The notes under the pieces were generated by a model that saw only the letters and a program-made list of their open reading frames with translations, searched no databases and had not been told where the DNA came from. From Ectothiorhodospira lacustris (GTDB lineage Bacteria; Pseudomonadota; Gammaproteobacteria; Ectothiorhodospirales; Ectothiorhodospiraceae): a stretch of DNA of 64,000 nucleotides. Below, one piece after another: positions 17,975 through 26,390 of the stretch; within the stretch, counting starts at the first letter, position 1; each line of letters starts with the position of its first letter. The stretch is taken from assembly GCF_022227845.1 (NCBI RefSeq), contig NZ_JAJNQN010000001.1, positions 124,001 to 188,000 of the forward strand. Direction: 5' to 3'. A program made the translations under genes and the position numbers.

Positions 17975-19949
17975 CGGCCATAGCCCCCTCGGAGGCGGTG
18001 GGTACAATGCCTGTCAGTCGGACCAGTGTCTGTGCCGCCTGCAGTACCCGTTCCTGTTCATCAGAAAGTCCGGGGTCCTTCAATTCATTTTCCGCTGCAC
18101 GATTCCAGGCATCCCGTATTCCCTTCAGACTGAGGGTGTGGGTACGACCGGAATGGGGAAACAGGGTCTCCTCGAAACGCTCAACCCAGAGCGTGCCTAT
18201 TTCGGTTTGAATGGTGCTGAGGGGGCGAGAGACATGAATCAGGATTGAACCATCGTCGGCGACCGTGGATGGCGAACGCACCAGTTCATCGGTTGAGGCA
18301 TACAGATGCCAAGACAAGGATCTCTTTCGGCCCGATGGGTCCATGAGGGCCACTTTGGGCAGGATCATTCGCAGTCGCTTGGCTTCATGAAGGAATGTCC
18401 TTGCCCAGTCCTTAGCTGTGTCGAGTCGGCTACAACAAAGGATTTTCACCTTTGCCTCAATGAGAGAAACCTGACTCGGACGGAAATGAAACAAGGTATC
18501 GCGCATGCCCTTGTAGCGGGCCGAGCGTTCCAGTGCGACCCAGAATAGCCTGGCCGCCCAGATCGCCGACTGGGGCATTCTGCGGAACATGCCTTCCTCG
18601 ACCTCCAATTCCTTTTCGCTCACATGGAAACGCTCACGCACAGCGGCCAGCACGGATTCGGTAAATTGATCCACCGGTATGCACTGGCCCCGGGCAGGCA
18701 GATCTCTCAGAAGCTGACGCAACCAGGCATGTCGATCCAGTGCGGCCGTTGTGACATGTACGATCACTTGACCGGGCAGATCACCTCGCGCAGCACGCCC
18801 GATCCTCTGGACGAAGGAAGTCGCGTCATGGCCGGGTTCCATCAAGATCAGGCCCGCCTTGAAAGTGACCCCCATTTCAACGCTGGATGTAGCCACCAGC
18901 ACCCGAAAGTTTCGGGGATCGTATTTGCGCCCCGTGGTGAAAAAGCCGTCCATTTCCTGATCGACACTGTCATCCCATGAATTGATGGCTAGGCGCTCAT
19001 CAGATCCGATACCGATGCCGTCCAGCCAGGCCGAAAGGGCAGGTTTGTCCTTGAGGAGTTGCCGGACGGAATCGTAGATCAATACCACCTGGCGGCCATC
19101 ATCCTGACGGTCCAGGGTTTCAAGGATCTGGGCTCGGTGGGGTTCCAGCGCCTGCAGCAATCCCTCTCCCTGCTCGATGACGATCTCCACATCGCCATGG
19201 ATGGCCCGCATCCCCGTGGTTTCCTCAGCGGAGCCGGTGATCACGGCTTCCTGGGCCACTTCGATCCGGTCTGCGGGGATGCCAAAGCCGACCAAGGTGG
19301 TTTTCAGATCAATGGGAGTTGCCGACAGGAAGGTGATTTTGGCGGTTTGCATGACCTGCCAGGCCAGGGTGGCCAGAGCACAGGACATGCCCATGCCCCG
19401 GGCCTCAATGGTATGGAATTCGTCAAACACCACATGGGTCAGCCGCAAGATGTCGAGAAGATTTTCCGGGTCCATGCCGTCTTGGCGCAGGGCAGGATTG
19501 AGCAAATACCATGCGACACTCTCGGGAGTAGCCACGATCATGAAACCCCCACTGCCGGTTCCATTCTCAGCCCGGACCTGACGAATACGCCGATCCCGAG
19601 TGCGAATCTCCGGCTCCACCTCTTCCTGGCGCTTGCGCTCATCCGATGTCCACATGAAAACCTGACCGAGGGCTTCTTCCTCGCTTACCCCCTCTTGCAT
19701 CAGATCTGAAACAAGACCTTCCGCAAGGTTCTGGGCCAGGCGACGGGTTGGCACGATAAAGAGGACACGATCACCCCTGTCGCGCACGCCCCTCTGGAAG
19801 GCATAGCTCTTCCCCGCCCCTGTCGGGGCGGAAAAGATGCGGATCGGCAAATCACTTTGGAGCATCCGGGCTTGGAGAGGGGAAAGTCCGGTGTCACGAT
19901 CCGAAGGAACGGCATGACGGGGAATGGTAAAGCGAATGAGCTCGGTCAT
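17952..19949 (-). CDS. cas3: Cas3 helicase without an HD nuclease domain (Cas3')
   Basis: This 665-residue superfamily-2 helicase should unwind and translocate on target DNA after Cascade binding. Motifs seen: Walker A APTGAGKS (41-48), IVPTRR (65-70), the DEAD-like box DEFH (176-179), SATP (209-212) and motif VI QRIGRAARG (381-389). There is no HD domain at either end, unlike Cas3 of types I-B, I-C, I-E and I-F. In type I-D the HD nuclease lies in Cas10d, as it does here. It begins 16 bp after csc1 and overlaps cas4 at its end. Confidence 0.93.
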   Translation of the reverse strand: MTELIRFTIPRHAVPSDRDTGLSPLQARMLQSDLPIRIFSAPTGAGKSYAFQRGVRDRGDRVLFIVPTRRLAQNLAEGLVSDLMQEGVSEEEALGQVFMWTSDERKRQEEVEPEIRTRDRRIRQVRAENGTGSGGFMIVATPESVAWYLLNPALRQDGMDPENLLDILRLTHVVFDEFHTIEARGMGMSCALATLAWQVMQTAKITFLSATPIDLKTTLVGFGIPADRIEVAQEAVITGSAEETTGMRAIHGDVEIVIEQGEGLLQALEPHRAQILETLDRQDDGRQVVLIYDSVRQLLKDKPALSAWLDGIGIGSDERLAINSWDDSVDQEMDGFFTTGRKYDPRNFRVLVATSSVEMGVTFKAGLILMEPGHDATSFVQRIGRAARGDLPGQVIVHVTTAALDRHAWLRQLLRDLPARGQCIPVDQFTESVLAAVRERFHVSEKELEVEEGMFRRMPQSAIWAARLFWVALERSARYKGMRDTLFHFRPSQVSLIEAKVKILCCSRLDTAKDWARTFLHEAKRLRMILPKVALMDPSGRKRSLSWHLYASTDELVRSPSTVADDGSILIHVSRPLSTIQTEIGTLWVERFEETLFPHSGRTHTLSLKGIRDAWNRAAENELKDPGLSDEQERVLQAAQTLVRLTGIVPTASEGAMADGATLID

Positions 19950-19965
19950 TTCAGGTTCCCTTTGA

Positions 19966-20646
19966 TCAAAATGTACGCCAACGACTGACGATATCGGCAG
20001 CTTTCAGAGGCTCCATGGCGTGTGTGAGCTGAATGTCGTAAAGGGCAAACACATCAACACGCATATCCGGGTCTTGTGCCGGATCGGCACCGAAAAGATG
20101 TGCCGTATGAGCATTGAGGCGGACACGAATCGGTTCATCCGTACGAGTAAGGGAAACGATACCGCCGAGATGGCGGCCGGTTCGCACGATGATTTCATCC
20201 ACTTCGCGCCCTTCGATCTCTGAGGCCATGCGGAAGGGATCAGGACCGAAGATTGCACCGTCATACCGAATGCCGGGAGGCACTTCTTGTATGTAGAACC
20301 AGGTTTTCAGGTTTCCGGTGCCGGTGGCATCCATGATTTTTTTGGGGTATCCCCCCTCAGTATCCAGATTGAGTCGTTTGCCAATGGCGGGCATAAGACG
20401 AGGGTTTCGTGCCTCAAAGGCTGAGCAGAGCCAGGGCAGTGCTTCAAGATCACGCCGATAGTCCTTCTTCTGTGGCAATGCCGCAGATGGTGCAAGGGCA
20501 CCCATGGCCCCCGCCAATGCATAGGACATCGAACGATCCGCAAGGAATGCAGCCAGGGTGGCGGTCCCCGAAGGGACCGCAAGACTGTGGTAGTGCAAAG
20601 GGGTCAGGGTGAGTGCCCGGACCAGAGTGACGTCCGGGGTACCCAT
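19966..20646 (-). CDS. csc1: Csc1, Cas5-type subunit of a type I-D-like Cascade
   Basis: Csc1 caps the 5' end of the crRNA in type I-D Cascade. The 226-residue protein shows a Csc1-like pattern. RSMSYALAGAMGAL matches the YAL-yAlG segment. It is followed by DYRRDLEALPWL, a GNLKTWFYIQEVPPG stretch and VRTGRHLGGIVSL, which matches the position of the usual IRLGK segment. It is diverged, so I assign it on pattern and position rather than close likeness. Its ATG shares a base with the csc2 stop (TGATG), which implies translational coupling. Confidence 0.8.
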   Translation of the reverse strand: MGTPDVTLVRALTLTPLHYHSLAVPSGTATLAAFLADRSMSYALAGAMGALAPSAALPQKKDYRRDLEALPWLCSAFEARNPRLMPAIGKRLNLDTEGGYPKKIMDATGTGNLKTWFYIQEVPPGIRYDGAIFGPDPFRMASEIEGREVDEIIVRTGRHLGGIVSLTRTDEPIRVRLNAHTAHLFGADPAQDPDMRVDVFALYDIQLTHAMEPLKAADIVSRWRTF

Positions 20647-21653
20647 CAGCCAATCCCCTCAAACCAGGCATCGAAATACTGGCCTACCTGGGTGGCAGTT
20701 TTCCTGTAGGCTTCACGCAATGCGGGGTCCTCAGCCTCCAGGCGGGTGATCAGGTCCTGTTGCAGGCTCACCAGGGTTTCTCCTGATATCTCAACCGGCC
20801 ATGCGGCGCGATAGCTGGCCTGTAATGCTTCGCGGACGGCCGCCAGATTCATCGTATCCGTGTCGGTTTGACGAACCTGATCGATAGCGACATAGGGGCT
20901 AGCCAGATCCCGTTCCAGGTGGCCCGCATAAAACCCCACCAGATGATTACGCACGTTGACACCGTAGATGGACGTTGCGCCGCCATAGGCCCCTGCCAAC
21001 CCGATGCTCAGCAACAGATGTTCGACGGCTTCCATCGGCGCCACCTTGCCGTTGAAGGCGATGGTCTGGAGGAGCAAGGCGCCCGGCTTGACGAAGTGGC
21101 GTTCAAACAGATTGCTTGAGTTTTCCTTGCGCTGCGCATCCCAGAGGGAGCCATCTTCCGATGCCCGGTTATGGAAAGTGGTATCCACCACATCCGCGTA
21201 GTCCTGTATTGAAACGGCATCGGAATACTGGGCCGCCGCCTTGACCGACAGGACCTTATTAGCGGCCGTATTGGCACTGTCGCCAAATACCAGGGTATTC
21301 AGATCGTACTTGTCAGAAGGTTTTTCACCCTTGTAAAAGGTGGTCTTGTTCTGTGCGGCGGCACCACCTGCATTGAAAAATCGCAGAACCTGAAGGCCGC
21401 GGGCACGTTCGCCGAACTTGAACTTGTTGGCCACAGCGCGGACGTGACGCCGGCCGTTGACGTCGATGTCCGTGATTTCAGACTCCGCGTTCCGGAATGA
21501 GGCCGGGGAGATGACCTCACGCAGGACCACCAGTACCGCCGAGCCCAGATTTTTCAGTGCGGGCTGGGCGTAGGATTTCGTTTCATCAGTCTGCGTGATG
21601 GTGAGCATACTGCCGATATCACCGACGTAGGGTTTGATCGCTTCAATGGTCAT
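20646..21653 (-). CDS. csc2: Csc2, Cas7-type backbone subunit of a type I-D-like Cascade
   Basis: Multiple Csc2 copies form the crRNA-binding backbone. The 335-residue length is normal for Csc2. The segment LVFGDSANTAANKVLSVKAAAQYSDA resembles the Csc2 IGDS-x-R-S-K-V-Y-SD region, and YGVNVRNHLVGFYAG resembles its G-x-M-K-N-H-V-V-G-I strand, preceded by AGAYGGATS. An AAGGAG lies 9 bases before the ATG. It follows cas10d after 29 bp. These matches are the strongest single reason for calling the locus type I-D-like. Confidence 0.85.
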   Translation of the reverse strand: MTIEAIKPYVGDIGSMLTITQTDETKSYAQPALKNLGSAVLVVLREVISPASFRNAESEITDIDVNGRRHVRAVANKFKFGERARGLQVLRFFNAGGAAAQNKTTFYKGEKPSDKYDLNTLVFGDSANTAANKVLSVKAAAQYSDAVSIQDYADVVDTTFHNRASEDGSLWDAQRKENSSNLFERHFVKPGALLLQTIAFNGKVAPMEAVEHLLLSIGLAGAYGGATSIYGVNVRNHLVGFYAGHLERDLASPYVAIDQVRQTDTDTMNLAAVREALQASYRAAWPVEISGETLVSLQQDLITRLEAEDPALREAYRKTATQVGQYFDAWFEGIG

Positions 21654-21682
21654 GGGATTTTTCTCCTTGTACTGGAATTGAG

Positions 21683-22135
21683 TCAGAGCTCGGCTTGCTC
21701 GGGGGTGGTCGCATCGGGAGCCTGCTCACGTTTGCGGTAAGACTCGTTTTCAAAAGCAACCTGATAGACGGCCAAAGCGATACGGCGTGCCTTCGAGGCT
21801 GGGGGACGACTTTGAAATGCGATCGGCCAGACCTTCTCCACAAAGAGGGTGGCGGCTTCAAATGCGGCCTTGCGCGGAAAATGAAGTCCTTTATCCTTGC
21901 CACGCCACGCTAAACGGGATGAACGCTCGAATTCGTTTTCCAGCCCGCCAGCGATGGCGGCAATCAGTGTTTCGGTGCCCGTTTGGTGGATCTCACCGGC
22001 GCAGCTCTCAATGGCGTCAAGGGCGACCTTTAGCCCCAGGGTACGCTCCGAATTGCTTGCATTGCGCGAGGGGGCGGCCTGAACGCGGGTCATGGCCCGT
22101 GCAAAATCAATCAACACATTGTCGGTGGAGGTCAT
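21683..22135 (-). CDS. cas11d: Candidate internal Cas11d small subunit within cas10d
   Basis: In characterised type I-D systems, Cas11d is produced by internal translation of cas10d. Here a TAAGGAG sequence (22149-22155, minus strand) lies 13 bases before an in-frame ATG at residue 811 of Cas10d. The product would be 150 residues, starting MTSTDNVLIDFARAM and rich in helices with Arg/Lys patches, the right size for Cas11. The spacing is longer than ideal, and no other in-frame start lies closer. No separate small-subunit gene exists in the operon. Confidence 0.6.
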   Translation of the reverse strand: MTSTDNVLIDFARAMTRVQAAPSRNASNSERTLGLKVALDAIESCAGEIHQTGTETLIAAIAGGLENEFERSSRLAWRGKDKGLHFPRKAAFEAATLFVEKVWPIAFQSRPPASKARRIALAVYQVAFENESYRKREQAPDATTPEQAEL

Positions 22136-24565
22136 GGGCGTATCCGGGCTCCTTACGATGGATTTGAGGGTCATTTTCAGGTGGGCAAGCTGTTTCTGCT
22201 TGTCTTCTGGCAGCCTGTTGATCACGGCCAATGCTTCGCAGGCGGCGGCGAAACGGGTAGCGGGATCGGCGTAGCGCAGGGTGACTTCCAGACCCAGGTT
22301 GGGTATTGCGATCATCTGTTCGAGGATACGAAGACGATCAATGGCGTCGGGTATCTGCTCAAGACGCAGTGAGCGCCCCCCAATGCCACGCTCCACGGCA
22401 CCTGGCAGGAAATCAAAATGCACATAGGCGTTCTCGGGTGTCGGTAATCCCTTGAAGACATGCACCGGACGCGATAGACGTAACGCGGATTGCATCATCA
22501 TCCGGGCCAGTGCGATGACTTCCTCCGTTTTAGCAGGGATCGTTACATGCCGGGCAAACATGATGCGTTGCCCGTATGTTTGCGCTTCCGGCCAGACGGT
22601 CTTCCCGGGTTTGATTTCCTGTCGCATCAGGTCGTAATGATTGATCTGGAGAAAATCTGCATCCGCCTTCATATTCAGACTGGCGAACAGCCCCATCATG
22701 GTCGGTGACGAGATATAGGCGGGCACCTCGCCACTGCGTCCCTCGCCCATGAGCGTTCGTAGACGATGTTCCGCAGCTGCCGCAGGCGAAACCAGGGTCT
22801 GGGATCTGGAGCTTTCGTATGACTCTGGTCTGCCTTCACGTCCCGAGAATGCGCTGGTCTTGATGCCGTCCAGCCCGGACTTGGTATCAATGCGTCGTTC
22901 AAGCCCCACGGGTATGTTGGTGAAATGGCAGCGACCTCCCGCCGTCTCATCCGCTGAAAGGAACTGCCCTTTCATACAACCCCGTAGCCATGTCATGGCC
23001 GCATCGATGAAGGCGGCCCCCGGATCTCCGAGCTTGGCAAGCAATCCCGCTCTTTCTTCGCCATCACCACATAACCAGAGATGGAGTAATCCTTCGAAGC
23101 CAAACACCCGTTCCCGCAAGTCCTCATCCCGTTCTGCCAGCCCTGCAGCAAGAGCAGACAACAGGGTTTGACGGCTCAGTTTGTGGCCCACATCCAGCAG
23201 CCATTCGGGCACTTCCTGCCCGGACTGCCTGATGACTTCCAGCAGCTCCGACTCACGGCAAGTCGAATCAGGAACCTTGGACGCAAGCTTCTTATCGTCG
23301 GGCTCGGCACACCCGAGACCGACAGCAATCGCAGCAGCGTCACGACGCAATGCGGCCACCAGGATCTCATTGTCATCACCCCGGCAGGGCCAGGCCTGAT
23401 AATGCTTGCCACCAAATTTATTCAAGCCTGCATAGTCGGGTGGAAGACCCATTGGGGTCAGGAGTGTGTCGATTTGCTCACGAAGTGATCCCTGACCTGT
23501 CAGAAGATCCACATGCAAGAACAGGGCTTTGGATGCTTCACCAGGATCTCTGGCCAGTAGGTCCAGAAGGTCTTCCGGGCCAGAGCCACCATCAAGGATA
23601 TTTCGCGTTCCTTTCGGGTTGGTCATGACCCGCATACCAAGCCTGAGGGGACGGGTTGCCCTGGCAAGGGCAGCATCAATGATCTGATCGGCAGCCGATT
23701 CAGGAATGACGGCTAAAAACTCCCCGTCATGATGAACTTCAATCAGCGGCGGCATGCTTGTCAGATTCTGGGTTGCCGCCGAAAGACCGCGCTGGAGGGC
23801 ATTGAGCAGAAAGGGGGTATGTGCCGAACGCACGGTTACCGCCCGCCAGCCATGAGAAAAGACCTGGCTACGAAACCCGCCAAATTTTTCCAGCTCTTTG
23901 ATCAGTGCCTCAAGTCCGGCCTCGGAGTTGAGAAACAGTCCCTCAAGCCGGTCAGCAAGCCGAGCATAATGGCAATCCCCGGCTTCCTCGGCAGAGAGCA
24001 GACGCATGCCAGAACGTAGGGATCCGGATCGGCTCACTTCAACACCATGGATCATCGATAGCAGATCTTCGGGACTGATCTCGACACCTGATGCCTTCAG
24101 AAACTCGTCGATCCGATAACGCTGCAGAAGCTGTGCAATATCATCAGACGTAATTTCTTCGACTCGCTCCCTGCCAAGAATCTTGTCCGCATCATGCAGG
24201 AACCCGACCGCTATCAGTATGGCGAGACGTGGGCGAATCCTGTCTTCTGAAACACCCATGGCGCGCAAATCAAGTTCCGCAAAGACGCAGGCACCACGGG
24301 CAACGGAGACCAGATGATCGAGCAGGCTGACGTTTCGGAACTGCAGGCGTTTGATGACTGAGGGACCTTCCACATGCCCGCCTTTCCCGGACACCCGGCA
24401 CAGATAAGGTGTGCGGTGGTCGATACGTTTGCCGCTGGTGATGTCCTTTTGGGTCTTTTCGGCCAGTGGCCCGGTACCCAGCGTACGTTCTTCGTTGGAG
24501 AAAGCACCGCCGATGACAGCGGTGCGCATGAAACTCTCGAACAGGTCTCGTGAGATGTTCAGCAT
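21683..24565 (-). CDS. cas10d: Cas10d (Csc3), large subunit with HD nuclease domain
   Basis: Cas10d combines the large Cascade subunit with the nuclease that cuts target DNA in type I-D. The chosen start (960 aa, MLNISRDLF) follows GAGG by 5 bases and leaves a 7-bp gap after cas6; a 988-residue form would overlap cas6. The N-terminal HD domain is complete by eye: His84 (SLLDHL), His124-Asp125 (FLHDADK), His173 (MIHGVE) and Asp205 (ARLADRLEG). I found no cyclase-type GGDD, consistent with Cas10d rather than type III Cas10. The last 150 residues are helix-rich and may also be made separately as Cas11d. Confidence 0.88.
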   Translation of the reverse strand: MLNISRDLFESFMRTAVIGGAFSNEERTLGTGPLAEKTQKDITSGKRIDHRTPYLCRVSGKGGHVEGPSVIKRLQFRNVSLLDHLVSVARGACVFAELDLRAMGVSEDRIRPRLAILIAVGFLHDADKILGRERVEEITSDDIAQLLQRYRIDEFLKASGVEISPEDLLSMIHGVEVSRSGSLRSGMRLLSAEEAGDCHYARLADRLEGLFLNSEAGLEALIKELEKFGGFRSQVFSHGWRAVTVRSAHTPFLLNALQRGLSAATQNLTSMPPLIEVHHDGEFLAVIPESAADQIIDAALARATRPLRLGMRVMTNPKGTRNILDGGSGPEDLLDLLARDPGEASKALFLHVDLLTGQGSLREQIDTLLTPMGLPPDYAGLNKFGGKHYQAWPCRGDDNEILVAALRRDAAAIAVGLGCAEPDDKKLASKVPDSTCRESELLEVIRQSGQEVPEWLLDVGHKLSRQTLLSALAAGLAERDEDLRERVFGFEGLLHLWLCGDGEERAGLLAKLGDPGAAFIDAAMTWLRGCMKGQFLSADETAGGRCHFTNIPVGLERRIDTKSGLDGIKTSAFSGREGRPESYESSRSQTLVSPAAAAEHRLRTLMGEGRSGEVPAYISSPTMMGLFASLNMKADADFLQINHYDLMRQEIKPGKTVWPEAQTYGQRIMFARHVTIPAKTEEVIALARMMMQSALRLSRPVHVFKGLPTPENAYVHFDFLPGAVERGIGGRSLRLEQIPDAIDRLRILEQMIAIPNLGLEVTLRYADPATRFAAACEALAVINRLPEDKQKQLAHLKMTLKSIVRSPDTPMTSTDNVLIDFARAMTRVQAAPSRNASNSERTLGLKVALDAIESCAGEIHQTGTETLIAAIAGGLENEFERSSRLAWRGKDKGLHFPRKAAFEAATLFVEKVWPIAFQSRPPASKARRIALAVYQVAFENESYRKREQAPDATTPEQAEL

Positions 24566-24572
24566 TTTGACC

Positions 24573-25283
24573 TCACTGCATGAGGGTGGGGCAGCCGTTT
24601 CCATTGCGGGTCTTAGCCCCCAGTCCGGCCAAGTAGGCAAAACGGACATCTTCAGGCGTTCCGCGTAGCGTCATGGGGACGATAAACCCCGGCAGAATCA
24701 TCTTCTTGCCCGACGGAAATCTGCGGATATGCACGAGGTGCTTGCGGCGCCCATCGGTTGCAGCACTCAGCGGATCAATGGCAATGCTGAGATCAAGCGT
24801 GCGCTTTGCGCGTCGGTCGAGCCCCATCTTGAGTGCGGTCGGGACTTCAGAGATGGGGAGTTCTTCATGGAAGCGTGTCTTGGTGCGTCCATCCTTCTTC
24901 ACGGGCAGTAAAAAGGGACTGATGAAACCGATCATGATTTCGGATGCACCCGGTGGGAGGTCATCACATGTCAGCAGGCGCGCGCTGGCGCCATTGATGA
25001 CGTCGCCGTTGCAGGAGGTCACGCTAATATCGGCAGGATTGATGCGATTTGCCGCTTCAGCGAAGCGTTTGGAGGGCGACGAGAGCACAACGGAGTGAAC
25101 TCGCCGTTTCCGGCCAGGACGTGAATAGGCTTCCATGCCGAATGTCCAGGGCTCAGCGGTTTCACCCACAACCTCTTCCGGGCGCAGACCTGCTGCCACT
25201 AAGGCCGAGACCAGCGCCGCGTTCATGCTGTCGGTGAACTGGACCATCTGGGGGGTATTCCCGAAATCAATCCTGAAACGCAT
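24573..25283 (-). CDS. cas6: Cas6, pre-crRNA processing endoribonuclease
   Basis: Cas6 cuts the long array transcript in each repeat. The 236-residue protein is predicted to be a two-ferredoxin-fold RAMP and ends with the glycine-rich loop LAGLGAKTRNGNGC, the Cas6 hallmark. AGGAG stands 5 bases before the ATG. I cannot pick the catalytic histidine safely; His62 (RRVHSVVL) is one candidate. It is the first gene of the cas operon, whereas cyanobacterial I-D loci usually place cas6 after csc1. The repeat forms a 6-bp stem with a 4-base loop, suitable for Cas6 recognition. Confidence 0.82.
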   Translation of the reverse strand: MRFRIDFGNTPQMVQFTDSMNAALVSALVAAGLRPEEVVGETAEPWTFGMEAYSRPGRKRRVHSVVLSSPSKRFAEAANRINPADISVTSCNGDVINGASARLLTCDDLPPGASEIMIGFISPFLLPVKKDGRTKTRFHEELPISEVPTALKMGLDRRAKRTLDLSIAIDPLSAATDGRRKHLVHIRRFPSGKKMILPGFIVPMTLRGTPEDVRFAYLAGLGAKTRNGNGCPTLMQ

Positions 25284-25307
25284 GGTGGCTCCTGCTTGTT
25301 GTGTTAA

Positions 25308-25366
25308 TTGAAGTGTTCACCAGAATACTGCATCATTCAAGACAAATACATGTGAGAAATTATCAC
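25308..25366. promoter_or_regulatory. Divergent promoter/operator region between cas6 and the WYL regulator
   Basis: Within the short gap between the divergent starts are two symmetric elements: TGAA-gtg-TTCA (25309-25319, perfect) and GTGA-gaaatta-TCAC (25352-25366, near-perfect). A weak plus-strand promoter, TTGAAG at 25308-25313 and CATCAT at 25331-25336 with 17-bp spacing, overlaps the first palindrome. This arrangement fits autorepression plus control of the cas operon by the regulator. No clear minus-strand promoter was found. Confidence 0.4.
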
Positions 25367-25369
25367 CTC

Positions 25370-26212
25370 ATGAAAAAAAGCATGATGAGATATTCCTGGC
25401 TAGAGTACCTGGCCTACTGGGAGGGCCGGCTGTCGGCATCAAAACTTGGTCGGATTCTTGGGCAATCCCGTGAGCATGTGCAGCGAGACGTCATTTCTGC
25501 ATACAGGCACGAGTTTCCCGGGGTGCTTGCGGGGGGACCGGGCAGAAGTCAGTCGATTGATCGGCATGAAGACCTGCATTTCGCCCCAAGTGGCGCGCAT
25601 AGGCTGGTCGATCTCCTGCGTGGAGAAGCAACCCTTTCCGAGGCCCTGGGAGAGCCGGCCCGTTTTGGTATTCCGGTTGAGGATGTTGGGACTATCGCCT
25701 TCCGAGAGACGGAGCCGGAGATCTTCAGGTCACTCTATCGTGGATGCGTGCAGCGACGTTGCGTGCTTGTTGAGTACCTGTCCAAGAATCGGGTCGCTGT
25801 CATGAGGTTCAGCCCGCACGCGCTCGTTCGCGATGTGGCACGCCTCCATTTTCGTGGCTATGCCTCCTGGACTCAGGACCACAGAGGCTATTACATCGAC
25901 CTGGTGCCGTCGCGAGTTCGGCGGATTTACGATGATGTGGATCGTTGGAACTATGTGCCGGACACTGATGATCGGGAGTGGCACGAGCGGGTAAACCTGA
26001 CTTTTCGATTAAACCCGGATCTTCCCAAGAATATCCGCCAGATCCTCATCCTTGAATATGAAGGAGAAAAAGCGCGAGAAGATTTTACTCAACTCGTCAT
26101 TCCCGATGTCCGTCTCGCCATGACGAGATATGTCGAGAGAACAATGAAGTACCGTTTTTTTGGTGAAGAAATGCACCATGTATGGATGCTTGGGGAAAGA
26201 AAAAAATCATGA
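25370..26212 (+). CDS. WYL-domain transcriptional regulator divergent from the cas operon
   Basis: The 280-residue protein has an N-terminal winged helix (WLEYLAYWEGRLSASKLGRILGQSREHVQRDV) and a central WYL domain with VLVEYLSKNRVAVMRFSPHALV, then LHFRGYA and YYIDLVPSRV. A C-terminal WCX-like extension (LPKNIRQILILEYEG onwards) completes it. This layout matches the BrxR/CapW class of phage-defence regulators, and WYL proteins regulate type I-D CRISPR in Synechocystis. The ATG at 25370 is chosen; one at 25382 is also possible, and an upstream GTG at 25301 would cover the palindromic region. It probably senses a nucleotide or nucleic-acid ligand and controls the cas promoter (inference). Confidence 0.82.
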   Translation: MKKSMMRYSWLEYLAYWEGRLSASKLGRILGQSREHVQRDVISAYRHEFPGVLAGGPGRSQSIDRHEDLHFAPSGAHRLVDLLRGEATLSEALGEPARFGIPVEDVGTIAFRETEPEIFRSLYRGCVQRRCVLVEYLSKNRVAVMRFSPHALVRDVARLHFRGYASWTQDHRGYYIDLVPSRVRRIYDDVDRWNYVPDTDDREWHERVNLTFRLNPDLPKNIRQILILEYEGEKAREDFTQLVIPDVRLAMTRYVERTMKYRFFGEEMHHVWMLGERKKS

Positions 26213-26252
26213 CCTTTCGAGTGCCCGTCGAGGCCCACCCCAAACCGCTGAT

Positions 26253-26304
26253 CACCACCTGATTCTGAGCGGATTACCCCCCGTTGAAAGGGGTCGAAGT
26301 GGTG
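26253..26304. terminator. Nested hairpin between convergent genes
   Basis: CACCAC (26253-26258) pairs with GTGGTG (26299-26304), and inside it ACCCC (26276-26280) pairs with GGGGT (26290-26294). It lies between the regulator and the converging GGDEF-EAL gene, so it could end both transcripts. There is no T-run, so the call is tentative. Confidence 0.3.
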
Positions 26305-26390
26305 GTCGAGTGTGGCGTGGGTCTGGGAGCAAGTGATCAGATTGATCGGAACTGGTAGGTAGAAAGAGAAACCCCAAGTCGCCCCCCCCG

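Noticed and set aside
21683-24565. Type III Cas10 (cyclic oligoadenylate synthase)
   Set aside because: I found no GGDD palm motif. A lone GDD in CRGDDNEIL lacks the context. Csc1, Csc2 and Cas3 are type I-D partners.
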